A stretch of 25,747 nucleotides of DNA from Allobrachymonas sp. (GCA_030529305.1 JAUMXD010000015.1:1-25747); one strand, 5' to 3'; counted from the first letter of the stretch, positions 16,801-24,166 are shown. Notes: a model not told the origin generated them from the sequence alone. Made by a program: numbers and translations.

Positions 16801-19800
16801 AGCCTTGGCGGAAACTGCTGCCACTCCGGCCATTGAAGAGGCTGAGCCCCTCTTCGCCGCAGAAGATACGGCGCCAGCCGACTCAGGCCAGGCTGCGCTG
16901 GCTGACGAGGCCACACTGCTGGCCGCAATCGCCGAATCGCCTGCTTCGGCTCCCACTCACACTGCTGAAGCAGATGAACCGGCCTTGTTTGCCAACGAAG
17001 CTGACGCAGCCGATGAACCGCTCGCACTGATCAACGACGCTGCCACTATCAGCCCAGCCGTCGCACCAGATGCAAGAGACGCAGGCACCGCGGCCAGCGA
17101 TGCCCCGATGCTGGAATTGAGCGCTCTGCCAAACGTTCTGTCGCTGGAACTGCCCCCGCTGGAAGCCACGCCCACCAGCGATACGGCCACAACCAGCGAC
17201 GAGCCTTCGCCCTTTGCAGACGAAGAGATCGACGCCAGCGCTGCGCCTGCTGAGACTGCAGCACCTGAAATTGCGCCTGCACCCGCCTTGTCGTTAGAAC
17301 AGTTCCTGTCTGAACTGCCCTCGCTGGATTTGGCCCCATCCGCTGTGGCCAGCAGCCAGTCGCCTGCCACATCAACACAAGCCGAAGAAAGTCCTTTCGC
17401 GCAAGAAGACGAGACTGCGCCAGCAGAAGCTGCAGCCATTGCAGCAGCGGCAGACGAAGTGTTGTTTGCCGACGAGGCGGCTGACGCTACAACAACTGCC
17501 GCAAGCCCCGATGCGCCCTTGCTGCGCCTGCCCATCGTCGGCGCTGCGCCCGAAGCCAGCGGCAGCGCCCTGCAAACGGCGGCGGCCCCAACACCGCCCC
17601 CGGCAACCGATCACAGCACCGACACCGACTCGCCCATCCACAAGGCTCTGCTCGACATGCTGGTGGACACCACGCCCCAGCAGGCCGTGCTGCAAGACAT
17701 GGTGGATGGCCTGCCCGATGAAGAAATCAAGCACGTGGGCGATATGCGCATTCCGCTGGCGCTGTTCAACGCCTACCTCAACGAGGCAGACGTCTGGTCG
17801 CGCCAGTTGGTGCAAGAGTTGAGCGAATGGGTGCTGGCCAGCCACAAGCCCGTGCCGCATGTCTGCGAGCAACTGGCGCATTCGCTGGCGGGCAGTTCGG
17901 CCGCCGTGGGCATGGGCGGCCTGGCCTCGATGGCGCGCGGCATCGAACACGCCATTGAGCGCCTGGCCCAGCGCAGCGCCCGCAATGACGAAGCCCACGC
18001 CCTGCACCACGCCGCCGAAGTGGTGCGGCAGGAACTGCACCAGTTTGCCGCGGGCATCTATCACCCGGTCAACCACGCCTTGCTGTGCAAACTGGCCGCC
18101 ATTGTCGAAAACGTTCCGCTCGACAAAGCAGTCTCTTTCTGCCCCACCGACACAGCGCCGCCAGCCAAGCCAGCCGGCATCGAAAAAAAAAATGTTGAGG
18201 GCCTTGCAGCGCCAACTGGGCCTGCTGCCCTAGCAACAGCAGCAGACACGGCCGCACCCGACCAAGCGGCAACGGCAGACGAAAGCCCCGATGCCGCTGA
18301 GCCGCCCGCTGCGGATGCGGTCGCTGCCGCAAAGGCGGATGCCGATGCAAGCACTGCCAGCGATGCCGAACCTTGCGCAGCCGGCAAGGCAGCCCCCGTC
18401 ACCGCAAGCGCCGCGCCAGCAGCCCGCACGGCAGATGGCGCCACAGACAAGACCCACAAGGCCCGTGCCAGCGAGCCTGCCGCACAGCCCGACGCCCGCG
18501 CAACGGAGCCAACAGCGCCTGCAGAAAAAACCGTCCTCGTTCAAGCCGCCGCGCCAGCAACGGCCCCGGCGCTTGCCACTTGCGACAACACGCCGGACGC
18601 CATCGACCCCGAGCTGTTCGACATCTTCCGCGAAGAAGCGCAAACCCTGCTGCCGCAGCTCAACGCCGTGATGCGGCAATGGGTGGCCCACCCCGACAAC
18701 GGCGGCGCCCGCACCGAAGCGCAGCGCCTGCTGCACACCTTCAAGGGCGGCGCGCGCCTGGCTGGCGCCATGCAGTTGGGCGCCATGGTGCACGACATGG
18801 AATCGGCCATCAGCGATTTGGGCACGCTGGGCAAAAACAGCGAATCGGTGCAGGCGCTGGAGCAATTGCAGGCCATGCTCGACGAGGTGGACGAGCATTT
18901 CACCCGCCTGCTTCATGGAGAAACCGGTACCATTGAAACCGATGCCGCTTCCACGCCCTCCCCCGGCAGCGATGGCGCGCCCGCAAGCCCATCGGCCGCA
19001 GCAGACACAAGCGCCGCAACAGCCGTGGCGGCCTTGGCAAGCGCCTCGTCGATTGAAGCGGCAGCCGCCCGCACAGCGCCTGCAGCCGATTCGGCCAGCC
19101 AGCCCGCTGGCAGTGGCGCAGTGGCGGCTTTGCCCGCCCCCGCCGCCCCGGCCGCCAGCCAAGCAGCGGCCAGCCAACTTCAGCACGTGGTGGCCATGCC
19201 CGTGGTCACGCACGCACCGGCGCACACCGTGATGCAGCCGCAGGTGCGGGTGCGCTCCCAGGTGCTCGACCGCATGCTGGGCAGCACGGGCGAAGTGATG
19301 ATCAGCCGCGCCCGCCTGGAAGCCGAAGTGCAGCAGCTGCGCCAGGCCATGCAAGACATGGACGGCAGCCTGGACCGCCTGCGCGCGCAACTGCGCGACA
19401 TGGAGCTGCAGGCCGAAACGCAGATGCAATCGCGCATGGCGCAAGCGGCCGAAAACGCCGCCAACTTCGACCCGCTGGAATTCGACCGCTTCACCCGCGT
19501 GCAAGAACTCACGCGCATGATGGCCGAATCGGTCAACGACGTGGCCTCGGTGCAGCGCACCATGGTGCGCACCGTGCAGGCGTCCGAGGACAATCTGATC
19601 GCCCAGGCCCGCCAGGCGCGCGAACTGCAAGACGATTTGCTGCGCTCGCGCATGGTCGAGTTCGACAGCCTTTCCGAGCGCCTGTACCGCGTGGTGCGCC
19701 AGGCCGCCAAGGAAAGCGGCAAGCAGGTCACGCTCAACATCAGCGGCGCGCAAACGGCGATGGATCGCACCATCATCGAGCGCATCGCCTCGCCCTTCGA

Positions 19801-21076
19801 GCACCTGCTGCGCAATGCCGTAGTGCACGGCATCGAATCGCCCGAGCAGCGCGCGCAAGCAGGCAAAGAAGCCGTGGGCCACATTGAAATCAGCCTGCAG
19901 CAGGATGGCAACGACGTGGCCATTTCGGTGCGCGACGACGGCAAGGGCCTGAACGTGCCGCGCATTCGCGAAAAAGCCATTGCCAACAAGCTGCTGGCGC
20001 CCGACGCCCAGATCAGCGACGACGAGGCCATGCAACTGATCTTCCAGAGCGGACTGAGCACGGCCGACCAGGTCACTTCGCTGGCTGGCCGCGGCGTGGG
20101 CATGGACGTGGTGCGCACCGAGGTCAAGGCCCTGGGCGGGCGCATCGAAACGCGCAGCCGCCCGCAGGCGGGCACCGAGTTCACGCTGGTGCTGCCGCTG
20201 ACCACGGCCGTGACGCAAGTGGTGGAAGTGCAGGCGGGCGACTTGCGCTTTGGCGTGCCTTCCGGCCTGATCGAATCGGTGCAACGCGCCTCCAGCAAAG
20301 AGATCCAGCAAGCCTACAACGCCCACAGCTACACCTTCCACGGCGAAAGCCTGCCCTTCTACTGGGCCGGCGCCATGCTGCAGGCCAGCCGCCGCAGCGC
20401 CAACGTGAGCGCCAAGCGCCACGTGGTCCTGATTCTGCGCAGCGCGGCGCAGCGCATCGTCATGCACGTGGACGCCGTCGTGGGCAACCACGAAGTGGTG
20501 GTGAAAAACATCGGCCCGCAACTGGCGCGCATGCCGGGGCTGTCGGGCATCACCATCCTGCCCAATGGCTCGGCCCTGCTCATCTACAACCCGGTTGCGC
20601 TGTCATTTGTTTACGAAGAGCAGATCCGCGCCTTCAGCGCCGACCGAGCCGACCCTGCCGTGCTGGGCCGCTCAGTCAAACTTGCCGAACCCCTGGCCCC
20701 GCTGGTGCTGGTGGTGGACGATTCCATCACCGTGCGCCGCGTGACAGGCCGCCTTTTGCAGCGCGAGGGTTACCGCGTGGCTTCGGCCGCAAACGGTGTG
20801 GCGGCGTTGCGCGCCATCGCCAACGAGCGACCAGACCTTGTGCTGTCGGACATCGAAATGCCGCAGATGGACGGCTTTGATCTGCTGCGCAACATCCGCA
20901 GCAGCGACGAGCTGAAAGACTTGCCCGTGATCATGATCACCTCGCGCACGGCCGATAAACACCGCGACCACGCCATGGAACTGGGCGCCACAGGCTTTTT
21001 GGGCAAACCCTACCCCGAAGAAGCCATGCTGGAACTGTTGCGCCAGCACGCCCGCGCGCCAGCCGCCAAGGCTTAA
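13862..21076 (+). CDS. chpA: type IV pilus chemosensory hybrid histidine kinase ChpA/PilL
   Basis: A CheA-type kinase of about 2404 residues that controls PilG and PilH. In order: an N-terminal helical region (1-700) starting with an Hpt-like, FimL-like domain without a phospho-acceptor His; Hpt1 (716-825) with H761 in AFHTLKGSGRMVG; an Ala/Glu/Asp-rich linker (826-1255); Hpt2 with H1340 in LAHSLAGSSAAVG, where the usual Lys is Ala; a second Ala-rich linker; Hpt3 (1582-1690) with H1625 in LLHTFKGGARLAG; a third linker; the dimerisation helices from about 1794; an HATPase with N-box HLLRNAVVHGIE, DDGKG and GRGVGMDVV; a CheW-like domain (about 2119-2260); and a receiver (about 2281-2400) with DD in VLVVDDS, D2330 in LVLSDIEMP and K in FLGKPYP. 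The ATG at 13862 is chosen; an ATG at 13847 is close by. The 65-base gap after pilJ suggests one operon. Confidence 0.95.
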   Translation: MINQDKLPPPANSQASTPANLDLGPLAWVVDSLRDTLQSVREQLIAFSQEVEAASGSHLTTLDTAALRMAAQSLHEAVGVLDLVERPAAAKMVGAMERCTQLFIANPELCVPSAAQTVAQAGTAVLDYLSRLLKGQPDFSPGLFPAYRDVAKLAGIDRIHPADLWHGPWQWLEVEERAQPPASDTPSDAAGMLPFLEGVLHMLRSGGEQGVRQLAAHAQRLERQSAHTKERVFWQLLGGLLQLQSAHTLRFDDQLKRLLSQVAVQYDLLQQPSGQVSERLAQDLLYFIALGHSKKPAATATPLASAIVERYQLDRVAISDYDQLLYGTVDPALRSQLRENIATFKELWADVSSDNTHKIQPLAALAKDLTRNLNVLWPAASPFSEVLQAIITHIGETGHAPHPGVAMEVATAILFLEASAEEHSGDDSLFEGRIALLAQRLEAVRQSGQMEAPTEWMEALYARLNDQDSLAQVVAEARSTIGEVEQALDDFFRHPQKTQQASDSIDKLGKIAGVLLALNYEEVSQAITVMAQQIRQLVDASEQTGSIDAPDEQQVVLKLGNSLGALSFMLDMMIYQPEQARAQFHFDEAAQELTHRNALVHTPVHAASAGKAAAPGTGTTSTQLGQTHIPALNDLLNAQATGNLSSATAIEQLGQLTLQAELAGQPALAQRTRQALDSIQTADTENPEALAQAISSLTPPAAAPALPEDGIVDTPIEEEDLRDIFLEEAAEVIGNALTAIESLHNHPADTAQLTNLRRAFHTLKGSGRMVGLASFGEAAWELERTLNGWLADAKPATQPLLQLATNALEALTEWRESIARQEKTRWHHAYFSPPAAAMQEDGRFLPIAIPGEAPIPSTLSALPEANAISDATVFAADTAVIAETIIPASDALSSDADDLLFAPETTTAAKAGPTAEPPMEKAAPVFAAEATPADEASEPVIESALFADEPPALIDETPAADETPADEADDWLFAPETAEEALAETAATPAIEEAEPLFAAEDTAPADSGQAALADEATLLAAIAESPASAPTHTAEADEPALFANEADAADEPLALINDAATISPAVAPDARDAGTAASDAPMLELSALPNVLSLELPPLEATPTSDTATTSDEPSPFADEEIDASAAPAETAAPEIAPAPALSLEQFLSELPSLDLAPSAVASSQSPATSTQAEESPFAQEDETAPAEAAAIAAAADEVLFADEAADATTTAASPDAPLLRLPIVGAAPEASGSALQTAAAPTPPPATDHSTDTDSPIHKALLDMLVDTTPQQAVLQDMVDGLPDEEIKHVGDMRIPLALFNAYLNEADVWSRQLVQELSEWVLASHKPVPHVCEQLAHSLAGSSAAVGMGGLASMARGIEHAIERLAQRSARNDEAHALHHAAEVVRQELHQFAAGIYHPVNHALLCKLAAIVENVPLDKAVSFCPTDTAPPAKPAGIEKKNVEGLAAPTGPAALATAADTAAPDQAATADESPDAAEPPAADAVAAAKADADASTASDAEPCAAGKAAPVTASAAPAARTADGATDKTHKARASEPAAQPDARATEPTAPAEKTVLVQAAAPATAPALATCDNTPDAIDPELFDIFREEAQTLLPQLNAVMRQWVAHPDNGGARTEAQRLLHTFKGGARLAGAMQLGAMVHDMESAISDLGTLGKNSESVQALEQLQAMLDEVDEHFTRLLHGETGTIETDAASTPSPGSDGAPASPSAAADTSAATAVAALASASSIEAAAARTAPAADSASQPAGSGAVAALPAPAAPAASQAAASQLQHVVAMPVVTHAPAHTVMQPQVRVRSQVLDRMLGSTGEVMISRARLEAEVQQLRQAMQDMDGSLDRLRAQLRDMELQAETQMQSRMAQAAENAANFDPLEFDRFTRVQELTRMMAESVNDVASVQRTMVRTVQASEDNLIAQARQARELQDDLLRSRMVEFDSLSERLYRVVRQAAKESGKQVTLNISGAQTAMDRTIIERIASPFEHLLRNAVVHGIESPEQRAQAGKEAVGHIEISLQQDGNDVAISVRDDGKGLNVPRIREKAIANKLLAPDAQISDDEAMQLIFQSGLSTADQVTSLAGRGVGMDVVRTEVKALGGRIETRSRPQAGTEFTLVLPLTTAVTQVVEVQAGDLRFGVPSGLIESVQRASSKEIQQAYNAHSYTFHGESLPFYWAGAMLQASRRSANVSAKRHVVLILRSAAQRIVMHVDAVVGNHEVVVKNIGPQLARMPGLSGITILPNGSALLIYNPVALSFVYEEQIRAFSADRADPAVLGRSVKLAEPLAPLVLVVDDSITVRRVTGRLLQREGYRVASAANGVAALRAIANERPDLVLSDIEMPQMDGFDLLRNIRSSDELKDLPVIMITSRTADKHRDHAMELGATGFLGKPYPEEAMLELLRQHARAPAAKA
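16559..17476 (+). repeat. degenerate [L/P]FAx[E/D] motif repeats in the ChpA linker
   Basis: Residues about 900-1205 of ChpA form an acidic, Ala/Pro-rich, probably disordered linker between Hpt1 and Hpt2. Within it a short motif recurs about nine times at irregular intervals: LFAPE, VFAAE, LFADE, LFAPE, LFAAE, LFANE, PFADE, PFAQE and LFADE. The spacer sequences differ and codons vary, so this is repetition at protein level rather than a DNA tandem repeat. It may be a linear interaction motif or may have arisen from slippage followed by divergence. Confidence 0.7.
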
Positions 21077-21124
21077 CGTCTGCCATACGTTGCCGCAACG
21101 GCCTGCGGCTTGAATGCAGCGATC

Positions 21125-21173
21125 ACGCTGTGGATGTGCCCCTGCTCATGAGGGGCTCATCCACAGCGTTTTT
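21125..21173 (+). terminator. strong intrinsic terminator of the pil chemosensory operon
   Basis: ACGCTGTGGATG at 21125-21136 pairs perfectly with CATCCACAGCGT at 21158-21169, and inside it GCCCC (21138-21142) pairs with GGGGC (21152-21156) across a nine-base loop. Five T follow directly (21169-21173). It lies 49 bases after the chpA stop, so it ends the pilGHIJ-chpA transcript. Confidence 0.9.
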
Positions 21174-21425
21174 CATGCGCAAAAAGCGACCAGATGAAAA
21201 GCCATGACGATGGCTGCGACCCAATCGCTACACCATCCAGACATAGGATGGTTGGATGTGCATGACGCGTACCCAATCACCAAAGGCTCAATGCCTCTAA
21301 TGGCAACGCTATTTGGCAACAGTGCCCACCACCGCTCATTGCCAAGTCGCCAGCCCCACTGCATCGCATGCAAAAATCTCCAACCGCTGCTTCTGCCCTA
21401 CCTGCCTTTTCGCCCACCTATCCCC
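21174..21425. other. spacer upstream of the nuclease gene, with one hairpin
   Basis: No separate gene is supported. A perfect hairpin ACCATCC-AGACATA-GGATGGT occurs at 21232-21252 without a T-run, so it is not a terminator; an operator or leader stem is possible. If the nuclease starts at an in-frame TTG at 21339, the last part of this stretch encodes its signal peptide. Confidence 0.35.
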
Positions 21426-21881
21426 ATGCTTGCTTCCACCCTGCTCTGCCTCGTCGTTGGTGTGGCTGATGGCGACTCCTTGCTGGCCCGCTGCAATCAA
21501 GCACCAGGCTATGTGCAAACCCAAGTGCGGATTGCCGCCATTGATGCGCCCGAAAAGCACCAGCCCTACGGCCATCAAGCCCAACAAACGCTGGCTGCCT
21601 TGTGCCACCGGCAGCAGGCCACCATCCACCCCAAAGAGATCGACCGCTATGGCCGTGTAGTCGCCGACGTGCTCTGCCAAGGGCAAGACGCCGCGCAACA
21701 TCTGCTCAGCCACGGCATGGCCTGGGTGTATGGCCGCTACGCCAAGGGTTATGGCCATTTGTACCTGTTTGAGGAAGAGGCGCAAACGGCACAGCGCGGC
21801 CTGTGGGCAGACGCCACCCCCGTGCCGCCCTGGCAATGGGCCAGCCGCAAGCAACAACGCCAACCGCGCGCTGTGCCTTGA
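21426..21881 (+). CDS. staphylococcal-nuclease-like (thermonuclease fold) protein
   Basis: A predicted Ca2+-dependent DNA/RNA phosphodiesterase of the SNase OB-fold. The core is visible: LCLVVGVADGDSLLARC (first strands, with the DGD metal-binding motif), VRIAAIDAPEKHQPYG with the Arg and Glu of the active site, IDRYGRVVADVLCQGQDA with the second active-site Arg, then LLSHGMAWVYGRYA and EEEAQTAQRGLWA. From the ATG at 21426 it has 151 residues, but this start leaves no cleavable signal peptide although related proteins are exported. An in-frame TTG at 21339 would add 29 residues with basic residues followed by LQPLLLPYLPF and could supply one. Neither start has a good ribosome binding site. 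It stands between the pil operon terminator and yqgE. Confidence 0.82.
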   Translation: MLASTLLCLVVGVADGDSLLARCNQAPGYVQTQVRIAAIDAPEKHQPYGHQAQQTLAALCHRQQATIHPKEIDRYGRVVADVLCQGQDAAQHLLSHGMAWVYGRYAKGYGHLYLFEEEAQTAQRGLWADATPVPPWQWASRKQQRQPRAVP

Positions 21882-21982
21882 AGCGGCTGGCTCTTCATCA
21901 GCCAGTGAGTGTCTTTGCCACAGCCGCTGGCGCTGCGCTTTTCGCGGCCAATCTCTTACCCCGATTCAGCAACCGGCTGGCC

Positions 21983-21988
21983 TACAAT
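21983..21988 (+). promoter_or_regulatory. yqgE: candidate -10 hexamer directly in front of yqgE
   Basis: TACAAT ends seven bases before the preferred yqgE ATG at 21996, so transcription from it would begin at or next to the start codon and give a leaderless or nearly leaderless message. It also overlaps the alternative ATG at 21987. No good -35 hexamer is found 16-18 bases upstream, so this is tentative. Confidence 0.3.
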
Positions 21989-21995
21989 GCCCGCC

Positions 21996-22670
21996 ATGAC
22001 AGCTGCCAAACCCACAACCGTCAACTGGTCGCAACACTTTCTGATCGCCATGCCGGGCATGGAAGACCCGAGCTTCGCCCGCAGCGTGGTCTATATCTGC
22101 GAACACAACCAGCATGGCGCACTGGGCCTGTGCATCAACAAACCGCTGGGCATGACGCTGGCTGAGCTGTTCGATCAAATCCGCATGCCGCTCAAGCGGC
22201 ACGACTTGCGCGACCTGCCCGTTTGCTGGGGCGGCCCCGTGCAGGCCGAGCGGGGCTTCATCCTGCATCCGCAGCATGAAGGAGAAAGCGCCGCCAGCCC
22301 AATGCCTGCCAACGATGATGACGATGGCGCTGACGGCGACACTGATGACGAAAAAACAGCCGAGCAGGCCACGCGCTGGCACTACACCTCGTCTTTGCCC
22401 ACGCCCGACGGTTTGCAGATGACCACCTCGCGCGACATTCTCGAAGCCCTTTCCGAAGGCAGCGGCCCGGCCACGCTTTTTGCTGCGCTGGGCTACTCAT
22501 CCTGGGGGCAAGGCCAGCTTGAAGACGAAATGCGCCACAACAGCTGGCTCACCGTTCCGGCCAGCCAAGCGCTGATCTTCGATACCCCGCTGGAACTGCG
22601 CTACAACCTCGCCTTCGAGCTGCTGGGCATTGCCCCTGGTCGGCTGATGATGCAGGCCGGCACGGCATGA
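21996..22670 (+). CDS. yqgE: YqgE/AlgH family protein (UPF0301) with an acidic insertion
   Basis: A conserved bacterial protein of unknown biochemical role; the Pseudomonas homologue AlgH has been linked to alginate regulation. Family blocks are clear: HFLIAMPGMEDPSFARSVVY, HGALGLCINKPLGMTLAEL, VCWGGPVQAERGFILH, TTSRDILEALSEGSGPA, ALGYSSWGQGQLEDEMRHNS, WLTVPAS and IFDTPLELRYNLAFELLGI. The normal length is about 185-190 residues. This protein has 224 because of a stretch at about 93-127, rich in Asp, Glu and Ala, between the GFILH and WHYTSSL strands. The start is the ATG at 21996; an open frame back to 21909 exists but is not family-like. It precedes ruvX and pyrR, a frequent order in betaproteobacteria. 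Confidence 0.94.
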   Translation: MTAAKPTTVNWSQHFLIAMPGMEDPSFARSVVYICEHNQHGALGLCINKPLGMTLAELFDQIRMPLKRHDLRDLPVCWGGPVQAERGFILHPQHEGESAASPMPANDDDDGADGDTDDEKTAEQATRWHYTSSLPTPDGLQMTTSRDILEALSEGSGPATLFAALGYSSWGQGQLEDEMRHNSWLTVPASQALIFDTPLELRYNLAFELLGIAPGRLMMQAGTA

Positions 22671-22753
22671 TGCTGTAAACGCCCTGCTTTGTAATCCGCT
22701 TTGTATTCCGCCGCCTTCAGCTGCACTCAGCGCCGTTTTGCCCAGCTCCTGCC

Positions 22754-23254
22754 ATGCCCAGCCATTTGCCCACCCGCCCAACGCCCCCAGCCACGGCCAC
22801 TGCTGCAACGCCAGCCGCTCGCCTGTATTTGCCTGCCGAGCTGATGCAAGGCGCTGTATCCATTCCCGCCAGGCTGGAGCGCTTCATGGGCATCGATTTT
22901 GGCAAAAAGCGCGTGGGCGTGGCCGTGGGCAACTGCATCAGCCGCCGAGCCACGCCCTGCCGCAGCATCGTGGCGCGTGGCGATGCACGCCTGCAAGCCA
23001 TTGCCGAACTGGTGCGCGAGTGGGAGCCGCAGGCCTTGGTGCTGGGCATTCCCTACCACCCCGATGGTGCAGCGCACGCCAACACGCGCGCAGCCACTGC
23101 TTTTGGCCAGCAACTGGCGGCGCTCTGCCGCCTGCCCGTGTTTGGTGTGGACGAGCGCTACAGCACCACCGAGGCCCTGGAGCTGGGCGCCAGCGACCCC
23201 GACGCAGCCGCAGCCTGTATCATCCTTGAACAATTCCTCAACGCTTTGCCATGA
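22754..23254 (+). CDS. ruvX: RuvX/YqgF family putative Holliday junction resolvase or RNase
   Basis: An RNase H-fold nuclease implicated in Holliday junction resolution and in 16S rRNA 5'-end processing. The conserved core begins at about residue 44: FMGIDFGKKRVGVAVGN with the catalytic Asp D48, then LVLGIPYHPDG, the VFGVDERYSTTEA block and a C-terminal DPDAAAACIILEQFL with another acidic active-site residue. The first 43 residues are a Pro/Ala/Thr-rich extension not usual in the family (about 140 residues; here 166). A later start is unlikely because the only Met inside the extension, at residue 31, is followed by unconserved sequence too. The stop codon overlaps the ATG of pyrR by four bases (ATGA), which implies translational coupling. 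Confidence 0.93.
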   Translation: MPSHLPTRPTPPATATAATPAARLYLPAELMQGAVSIPARLERFMGIDFGKKRVGVAVGNCISRRATPCRSIVARGDARLQAIAELVREWEPQALVLGIPYHPDGAAHANTRAATAFGQQLAALCRLPVFGVDERYSTTEALELGASDPDAAAACIILEQFLNALP

Positions 23255-23832
23255 ACGATTGCCCGTCTCTTGCTACATCCCGCCCCGCTGCAGCCAGTAC
23301 GCTGCCAGCCCTGCCCGATGCCGAAGCCCTGTACCAGCAGCTGTGCACGCTGTTGCAACCGCTGCGCACACCGCAAACGCAGGTGGTGGGCATCACCTCG
23401 GGCGGCGCCTGGATTGCCCAGCGCCTGCAACAGCAATGGGGACTGCCTCACATCGGCATCATCTCTACCGCCATGCACCGCGACGACTTTGCCCAGCGTG
23501 GCCTGAGCCGCACCGAGCAAACCTCGCTGCCTTTTGTGGTGGATGGCGCCCACATCCTGCTGCTGGACGATGTGCTGCACACCGGCCGCACCATCCGTGC
23601 CGCACTCAACGAAATCTTCGACTTTGGCCGCCCCGCCAGCGTGCAGCTGGCCGTGATGGTGGATCGCGGCGAGCGCCAATTGCCCTTCCAAGCATCCGTT
23701 GCGGCCACACAGCTCACGCTGCCAGCTGATCAATCACTCATGCTCAAGCAAGACGAAGAGGGGCGCTTTCGCTTCCACCTGCAAGCCCGCAAGGAAGAAG
23801 GCAACCCCTCATCGGCTGCAACGAATGACTGA
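23251..23832 (+). CDS. pyrR: PyrR-type phosphoribosyltransferase (pyrimidine regulator / uracil PRTase)
   Basis: A type I phosphoribosyltransferase of the PyrR family. In Gram-positive bacteria PyrR binds pyr mRNA; in proteobacteria the role is less clear and uracil phosphoribosyltransferase activity may dominate. The 193-residue protein shows VVGITSGGAWIAQRL, GIISTAMHRDDFAQRG, and the PRPP-binding loop ILLLDDVLHTGRTIRAAL (102-119), followed by SVQLAVMVDRGERQLPF. An N-terminal tail of some 20 Ala/Ser/Pro residues is extra. It overlaps the end of ruvX by ATGA. In many related genomes pyrB and pyrC follow pyrR; here a 334-base gap and sppA follow instead. Confidence 0.93.
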   Translation: MNDCPSLATSRPAAASTLPALPDAEALYQQLCTLLQPLRTPQTQVVGITSGGAWIAQRLQQQWGLPHIGIISTAMHRDDFAQRGLSRTEQTSLPFVVDGAHILLLDDVLHTGRTIRAALNEIFDFGRPASVQLAVMVDRGERQLPFQASVAATQLTLPADQSLMLKQDEEGRFRFHLQARKEEGNPSSAATND

Positions 23833-24121
23833 ATGGGCTTGGGGCAGCGGTGGTTGCTCGCATGGCTTGAGTCAGGTGCGCAAGGTGCAATAGCAGCCTT
23901 TGTTTGCATCGGCCATAAGGCTTATCTCTCGTCCTTTCCTTGTGACTAGGCACATGAGTCACGCAGCTGGAATCCAAGGAAAAACGCCCGGCAATAAATA
24001 CTCATTACAGCGCTTCCAAACGGCCTACTGCCCCGCTGCATCCACTTCGCCTAAACCACCCCGCAGATACGAACAGCTACAGTCTTTCGCATCTCTTTTT
24101 TGAATCCGGTTTTATTCTCTG
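23833..24121. other. spacer between pyrR and sppA
   Basis: No gene is supported. There is no remnant of pyrB that I can recognise, and no clear terminator for pyrR. The 3' part from about 24090 becomes A+T-rich with a T-tract and probably contains the sppA promoter, but no -35/-10 pair is convincing. Confidence 0.35.
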
Positions 24122-24147
24122 AACCTGTTTTTATTTATCAGGTTTTG
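24122..24147 (+). promoter_or_regulatory. sppA: hairpin in the sppA leader
   Basis: AACCTG (24122-24127) pairs with CAGGTT (24139-24144) over an 11-base T-rich loop and is followed by TTG, TTC. It lies directly before the AGGAG ribosome binding site and ATG of sppA. It could be a weak attenuator or an mRNA stem. The surrounding bases look like three diverged copies of a CC(G/T)GTTTT-type block, which may be chance. Confidence 0.35.
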
Positions 24148-24166
24148 TTCGTCAGGAGCTCTCCCC

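Noticed and set aside
18230..20521. Very long open frame on the minus strand inside chpA (763 codons)
   Set aside because: It is antisense to the kinase core, His/Gly/Ala-rich and without motifs; it is a by-product of high third-position G+C in chpA.
21173..21373. Minus-strand frame of 66 codons between chpA and the nuclease gene
   Set aside because: It is Trp-rich and short, has no start signal and ends at the edge of the chpA terminator; no family was recognised, though a remnant cannot be excluded.
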